NCBI RefSeq assembly: GCF_013249065.1
Contig: NZ_JABRWQ010000007.1
Location: 62,001-126,000 of the forward strand
Reading direction: 5' to 3'
Source of the DNA: Winogradskyella litoriviva
Lineage (GTDB): Bacteria > Bacteroidota > Bacteroidia > Flavobacteriales > Flavobacteriaceae
DNA length: 64,000 nucleotides
The notes under the pieces are model-generated. The model searched no databases. It was given only the letters and a program-made list of their open reading frames with translations, and was not told the DNA's origin. A program made the translations under genes and the position numbers. Below are positions 60,101 to 64,000 of the stretch, piece by piece. Position 1 is the stretch's first letter, and every line of letters starts with the position of its first letter.

Positions 60101-60188
60101 TAGTCTGAGCCATGACGGCAAAAGAACTACAAAATAAAAAGAGAAATAAGAATTTTTTAATTCTTAACCTTTGAAATTTTAATTTCAT
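57111..60188 (-). CDS. SusC/RagA-family TonB-linked outer-membrane transporter
   Basis: The 1025-residue protein has a signal peptide (ending AVMAQT) and a carboxypeptidase-regulatory-like domain at about 30-110 ('VKGKVVSSSDNMPLPGASV'). A TonB-box-like 'AEVIVVGYGTQKKSDIV' is followed by the plug with 'LRGRIAGLQV…DIIFRGQSSIEG', 'DASAQAIYGSRGTNGVVLITTK', and a barrel that ends in Phe. It takes up large nutrients with SusD. A typical -7 element (TAATTTTG at 60219-60226 on the minus strand) lies 30 bp upstream of the ATG. Confidence 0.95.
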   Translation of the reverse strand: MKLKFQRLRIKKFLFLFLFCSSFAVMAQTIVKGKVVSSSDNMPLPGASVLEKGTTNGTQTDFDGRFTLEVSSNASIISVSYVGFKTQDVNVTNGEMTIALLDDSSLAEVIVVGYGTQKKSDIVNAVATTDLEKAILSPTSDVNEMLRGRIAGLQVDVGGGTLRPGGTSDIIFRGQSSIEGNVSAIYVVDGIIRDDGIEDIDADDIESVEFLKDASAQAIYGSRGTNGVVLITTKRGKAGKISISYHGFLTTKSIERNFDVYSGQEFAQLRREAVRSTRSDDSYADDVLDDVFTPIELDNIANNRFVDWEDELMRNGFVNSQAISVSGGTDLTKVFGSINYFKEDGIIPTSNYTRKTLRLNVDQKISDKFSVNFDLNILNDDTDRAANVNVITTSPLGSAYNEDGSITRFPSGEELSAVNPLWNLREQTNEEKGNDFVINVTPQWQITKDLTYQLKTNFTRRTTERGQYLSSLSSAGDDVRGIARIENKLSEAYLIENILTYDKAFSDDHRFNLTLVQSTQENSYSRTFTEGQGFTTDDLGYNGIASAIGNVTVDRFGDETIRYLGYMARARYTLKDKYLFTATMRADGTSLNGEGKEWSYNPAGSFAWKLHNESFLEDSDAVQELKLRVSYGSLVNDLGSPYKSLFTAETQQYIFDGQTYSGFSPSVVLPNPDLKFERVTTLNLGLDFSVFNRVLVGNINWYDARTNDLLLKRGVPSTTGYQYSYFNAGEMQNTGLELGLTANIFNTEDFKWSVSTNWSNNKNEILELYTDGNGDAITDDTTYNYYVGQPVGVIYQYAFDGIWQEGEDFANSPQANPDSAIPQTNLRAGDIKIKDINGVDEEGNIIPGADGKITQEDRVFTDPNPDWFGSLSTTLEYKGFDLLLDFYMVEGATKINPFLNTYNNGGTLQGKLNGVKVNYYTPENPSNTFPRPNFDAPDQYLNALAVKDASYIRLRTVSLGYTLSDKIVSKLSFDQIRFYITATNVFTDTDYIGYSPEVNIRDTYSSADTGYPDARSFTFGVRVKF

Positions 60189-60491
60189 AAATATTGATTT
60201 GATTAATTATTTAGTTACCAAAATTAGAAATTACCCATATTCACTACAGGTTTTCCAATCTTATGATATTGTAAATTTAATCTTAAGAATTTGTTAATAT
60301 GATAATACATACCTCGATAAAAAACGAACATCGCAATTTTTAACATATTTTTTATGAAGACAAGCAAGCAAAAACACTACAAACACTATACTTACATAGG
60401 ATTATATTTTTTGCTATTAAATACGTGATTTTATGGCTACAAAAGTATCTGTCGTGGTAAAGTCTAGGTAAATTACACTATTGTAGAGTTA
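60189..60491. other. Intergenic region between susC and the propeller-LuxR regulator
   Basis: This ~300-bp AT-rich stretch holds the susC promoter (TAATTTTG, 60219-60226) and no gene, terminator or clear palindrome. The A-rich repeat GACAAGCAAGCAAAAACACTAC near 60360 may be part of the regulator binding site, but nothing supports it beyond position. Confidence 0.5.
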
Positions 60492-63257
60492 CTAGAATTT
60501 TAAGATATAGTTAACAAGACTATCATCATGATGTAATTGTAATCTTTTGCGCAATCTGTAACGTTTAGTTTCGACACTTTTAGTAGATATATTGAGTAAT
60601 GGCGCCATTTCTTTAGAAGATAAATTAAGCCTTAAATATGCACAAAATCTTAAATCATTTGGTGTTAAATCTGGGTGTGCAGCCTTAATTTTATCCATAA
60701 AATCTTTATCCGCATTATTAAAGGCTTGTTTAAAGAATTTCCAATCTTTTGTATTATTTAAATTATTATCAATTAAGCTAATTGCACTTGCAATATCCTC
60801 TCTATTTTTTGTAGCTTTTAATTCTTTCTTAATTTTTCTTAGCAACTCATTTTTCTTTATTATACTCATTGTTGAAATTGCCAACTCCCTATTTTTGCCT
60901 TCTATATCTTGATTTAGCTTTTCATTTTTTATTTGAATAAAAGCGCGCTCATTCTTTATTTGTTCATGCTTTAATATTCTTTCATAATAAAACTTATAAG
61001 CTCTATGAATTAAAAAGCCAGATATCACAAAAATTAATAAATAAATAAGTATTGCTAAGTTAGAAATATACCATGGTCTATTAATATTAAAATGATAGTT
61101 TACTGTATTTTCAGTAAGCTTATTACCTACTTTAGCTCTCACTTCTAAAGTATAATCCCCAAACGAAAGATTCTCAAACTGAATAGATGATTGCTTAGAC
61201 CAATTGCTCCATCGATCCATTACATCATTTAACTTATATTGATAATTTACGTCCAGAAACTTATTATACTCTGGCACTGAATATTTAAATACTAAAAGAC
61301 CTTGTTTATGTTTAAAGCTTCCTTGATCAGCTATTGGTAAAGCAACTAATGGATTATTAAAATCGCTAATTGTTGCAGAATTTAAGTATACGAAATATTC
61401 AGGTTCCTGTTGTATTGTAGATAAATCTAAAGTTAAATAACCATTAGCAGTGCCTAAAACATACTTCTCCTTATTAATGTGTTGTATATTTTCAAAGCCT
61501 AAGACCACTTTACGTAAATTAGAAGGAATGGAAATAGTGGTTATTTCTGGTTTATTGGTTAAATTATTATTATTTATAAAACTTATGTTATGCTCAGAAA
61601 ACAACCATAGTTTACCTGTTTGATCCACAACCATCTTTACAGATTTGTACGGAGAGACCTTTTCACTTAAGTCTATGTTTTTCTTAAATTTTCCTTCGCT
61701 ATTAATATAATTAAATACACCATCTTCAGAGGTATATAAAATATTACCTTTGTAGGTAATTAAGCCAGAATTCTTTCCAAGCTCTAGTTCCGATTGATGC
61801 TTAATATCTATAACCTTATGCAGCGTGCTATCTAATTGTATTCTAAATACACCCTTATACTCGTGATTAACTAAAATTTGATTATTATCGTTTATTTCAA
61901 AAAAACGAGACGAATTTTTAAAACCTTCAACTTTATTTCTTATTTCCCAAATATTGTTTAATTTTTGTAACACATACAACCCATCATAATTACCTTGAAG
62001 CAATAAATTACTATGATTTGGTATTGTTTTAAAATTCCATGCACCTAATATTGTGCTTATAGGTTTAGCACGATTGTCTTCAACCAAAAAAGTTCCTAAA
62101 TGATGACCACAAAACAGACTACCAGACTTATCTTTAAAAAGGCTCCAAACCTGGCCAGCTGTTCCATTTACAAATTCAAAATCTTGAGTTTTAGAATTTA
62201 ATGACCTATAAAATAGACCTTGATTTGTGCCAACATAAAGGTAATTATCAAAAATTAGGGTTGTATATACAGTACCTATTACACCATTATAATCTATAAA
62301 TGTTTTTATTGAAGAATTAACATTAATACAGTTTATACCATTATCTAAACCTGTCCAAACATTATTTTTATTATCCTCAAAAAGCGAAAGAACAGTATTA
62401 TTTGCCAATCCCTTTTTCTGATTTATTTCATAGTCAATTTCTCCGTTACTATCAATTTTAACTAGACCATTAGAAATTGTACCCAAAACAAAACTACCAT
62501 CCTTAAGCTGTAAACTACTAAAGATATTTAACTCTTTTAATCTACTGTTAGAATTTACTTCCCATTCTACCAATTCATTTTTATTAAATTGAAAAAAACC
62601 CGTATTTCTAGTAAGTATTATGAGTTTTTCATTATGCATAAAAATATCAATAACTCGATCTTCTAAGACTACCTTATTATCAACCAATAGTTTGGGTTCA
62701 CCTACTTCTAATACATAAATACCCTCATTAGCAACATGGTAATAAATCTTATTATTTACATTAAAAACTTTGTATATAATGTTTTGAGAATTTATAGTTC
62801 TAAACTTTCCTGAAACCTTATTATAGAAATACAGTGCGTGTCCGGCTTGAAACAGTACCCATTCATTATAATTAATAATATTCCAGATTTGGTCATCACT
62901 TAAGATTTTAGCCCCTAATTTTGGTATCAGTGAAGTATAATCTAAGTTACCAAACTCATTGCGTTCCCAATAACCAAATTCCTCATAACAACCAGAATAA
63001 ATCCTATCATCAATGACAGATACAGCCCTTAAAATTGTATTATTTGGAGAACGGTAAGGCACCCAATTAGAACCATTAAATTCTAAAAGCCCCAAATTAT
63101 TTGCAACATAAATGTAATTATTAGAATCTTGAGAAATCATCCAGTTTTGATTCTCACCATTATAATCTGTAGTTGTATAGGTCTCAATAGGAGGCAACTC
63201 TTGCGCATGAGACCATAAACATAAAAAGACTATTAAAATAGACTGTAAAGTTTTCAT
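60492..63257 (-). CDS. Membrane-bound propeller sensor with LuxR-type HTH
   Basis: The protein has 921 residues. A signal peptide is followed by an extracytoplasmic beta-propeller region (about 30-640, 'NVWTGLDNGINCIN'-type blades), a triple-tyrosine (Y_Y_Y) domain (about 660-740, ending 'GDYTLEVRAKVG'), one membrane helix (about 745-765), a coiled coil (about 770-850) and a LuxR-type HTH at the C-terminus ('MAPLLNISTKSVETKRYRLRKRL'). It has no kinase or receiver domain, so it would act as a one-component transmembrane regulator. Placed directly upstream of susCD, it is the probable sensor of the nutrient. The ATG at 63257 starts the signal peptide; an earlier GTG/TTG-type start would add 23 residues. 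Confidence 0.85.
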   Translation of the reverse strand: MKTLQSILIVFLCLWSHAQELPPIETYTTTDYNGENQNWMISQDSNNYIYVANNLGLLEFNGSNWVPYRSPNNTILRAVSVIDDRIYSGCYEEFGYWERNEFGNLDYTSLIPKLGAKILSDDQIWNIINYNEWVLFQAGHALYFYNKVSGKFRTINSQNIIYKVFNVNNKIYYHVANEGIYVLEVGEPKLLVDNKVVLEDRVIDIFMHNEKLIILTRNTGFFQFNKNELVEWEVNSNSRLKELNIFSSLQLKDGSFVLGTISNGLVKIDSNGEIDYEINQKKGLANNTVLSLFEDNKNNVWTGLDNGINCINVNSSIKTFIDYNGVIGTVYTTLIFDNYLYVGTNQGLFYRSLNSKTQDFEFVNGTAGQVWSLFKDKSGSLFCGHHLGTFLVEDNRAKPISTILGAWNFKTIPNHSNLLLQGNYDGLYVLQKLNNIWEIRNKVEGFKNSSRFFEINDNNQILVNHEYKGVFRIQLDSTLHKVIDIKHQSELELGKNSGLITYKGNILYTSEDGVFNYINSEGKFKKNIDLSEKVSPYKSVKMVVDQTGKLWLFSEHNISFINNNNLTNKPEITTISIPSNLRKVVLGFENIQHINKEKYVLGTANGYLTLDLSTIQQEPEYFVYLNSATISDFNNPLVALPIADQGSFKHKQGLLVFKYSVPEYNKFLDVNYQYKLNDVMDRWSNWSKQSSIQFENLSFGDYTLEVRAKVGNKLTENTVNYHFNINRPWYISNLAILIYLLIFVISGFLIHRAYKFYYERILKHEQIKNERAFIQIKNEKLNQDIEGKNRELAISTMSIIKKNELLRKIKKELKATKNREDIASAISLIDNNLNNTKDWKFFKQAFNNADKDFMDKIKAAHPDLTPNDLRFCAYLRLNLSSKEMAPLLNISTKSVETKRYRLRKRLQLHHDDSLVNYILKF

Positions 63258-63465
63258 TTGAGATTTAAATAAATACCATTTATGTAAATATAGTTTTAGT
63301 AAGTGAACAAACAAAATAGCCACCATCTTAGTGTAATTTAATAATTAAAAAATATTGAGATATGCAGCTTTAAAAGCTTACTAAAGTGTATATTGTAGTA
63401 AATTATTTTTAACAAATATCTAATATTTAGTTGCTTAAAATATTATAATAAGATTTCTACTAAAG

Positions 63466-64000
63466 ATGAAAAACCTCTTTGTTTTACTATTTTGTGTCTT
63501 CATATTATCTTGTAATACTGAAAAAAACAAAAATGAATCTCACCAAAAAGAAACTACTCAACAAAATGCAAAACCAAATATTTTATTAATTGTAGTTGAT
63601 GACCAAGGTTATGCTGATTTTACGCCATTTGATAATCATGATACTGCGGTTTCAACACCAAACATTACGAGGTTAGGTAATTCTGGAACAGTTTATTCTC
63701 AAGCCTATGTAACTGCACCTGTTTGCAGTCCTTCTAGAGCAGGTATAATTTCTGGTAAAAATCAATTCCGTTGGGACAAACCAGCTAGTTGGGGACCAGG
63801 ATTGCCAGATGATATAAAAACTTTACCAGAATACTTAAAAGAAGTTGGCTACCAAACTGTTCGAATTGGTAAAAACGATTTAGGAAGAAACTTCCACAAA
63901 AATGACGTGAGAGAATACCCTTTAAATCATGGTTACGATGAATTTTTAGGTTTCTCGGCACATGCGCATGATTATTGGGCAAATTCTAAAAGAATTCAAG
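63466..64000 (+). CDS. Sulfatase (S1 family) lipoprotein, N-terminal part, cut by window end
   Basis: The first ~178 codons are visible and the frame runs off the edge. A lipoprotein signal ('VLLFCVFILSCNT') leads into a sulfatase: 'NILLIVVDDQGYAD' (metal DD), then the formylglycine site C-S-P-S-R ('APVCSPSRAGI'), cysteine type. Next is 'VRIGKNDLGRNF', where the usual GKWHLG reads GKNDLG, so the His of that motif is replaced. It is divergent from the propeller regulator, and its sulfated or phosphorylated ester substrate is probably imported by the SusCD pair. Confidence 0.88.
   Translation, partial: MKNLFVLLFCVFILSCNTEKNKNESHQKETTQQNAKPNILLIVVDDQGYADFTPFDNHDTAVSTPNITRLGNSGTVYSQAYVTAPVCSPSRAGIISGKNQFRWDKPASWGPGLPDDIKTLPEYLKEVGYQTVRIGKNDLGRNFHKNDVREYPLNHGYDEFLGFSAHAHDYWANSKRIQ

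Overview
The window looks like the chromosome of an aerobic, probably marine member of the Flavobacteriaceae (Bacteroidota). The evidence is AT-rich DNA, TAnnTTTG-type -7 promoter elements with weak Shine-Dalgarno sequences, a tmRNA whose tag reads GENNYALAA, a SusC/SusD pair, and many small lipoproteins and DUF families typical of flavobacteria. I see no phage, insertion sequence, rRNA, tRNA or CRISPR array. LAYOUT. 1-2.2 kb holds small unrelated genes. 2.3-4.9 kb is a B12-dependent ribonucleotide reductase (nrdJ). 5-12.2 kb carries a transglutaminase-like protein and two co-directional operons of mainly membrane proteins (winged-helix regulator, MpaB-type oxygenase, DUF4173, COQ4-like, SanA/YdcF-like, DUF2809, DUF1361); both operons start with the same palindrome, TACTTTG-N5-CAAAGTA. 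12.2-14.8 kb has an SDR, a saccharopine/alanine-dehydrogenase-like enzyme and the tmRNA gene ssrA. 14.9-50.9 kb is a large stress/low-oxygen-type island: fermentative D-lactate dehydrogenase, L,D-transpeptidase, 1-Cys peroxiredoxin, MlaEFD-type ABC importer, phosphoesterase and phospholipid synthase, PNPOx-like protein, P1B-4 metal ATPase, MscS, CbpA/CbpM chaperones, ABC exporter with adaptor and site-2 protease, a LOV-domain histidine kinase with a REC-CRP/FNR response regulator, seven tandem-domain universal stress proteins, an ATP-cone nuclease, an MBL/beta-CASP nuclease and Hsp20. 50.9-53.4 kb is DsbD plus a copy of its N-terminal domain. 53.6-64 kb is a SusCD nutrient locus with an EEP phosphodiesterase, a GDPD, a propeller-LuxR regulator and a sulfatase cut by the window end. 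HOW IT FITS TOGETHER. Eighteen copies of a palindrome of the form [AC]TGAY-N4-ATCA[TGA] (the core of an FNR box) lie upstream of nrdJ and nearly every operon of the 15-51 kb island. For seventeen of them a -7 element (TAnnTTTR or close) sits 32-34 bp from the palindrome centre. This is the geometry of class II activation by a CRP/FNR protein at about -41.5. The only CRP/FNR-family protein in the window is the REC-CRP response regulator, whose gene overlaps that of a kinase with an intact blue-light LOV motif. Two boxes face no protein gene. One drives a predicted ~85-nt RNA ending in a strong terminator. The other drives a four-unit tandem array (period 181-187 bp) of diverged hairpin-ended RNA repeats. 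The gene content (Usp proteins, Hsp20, class II RNR, metal P-type ATPase, site-2 protease with CBS domains, PAS/LOV kinase and regulator) resembles the mycobacterial DosR dormancy regulon in function. I read it as an independently assembled, possibly light-modulated, quiescence regulon; that reading is inference.
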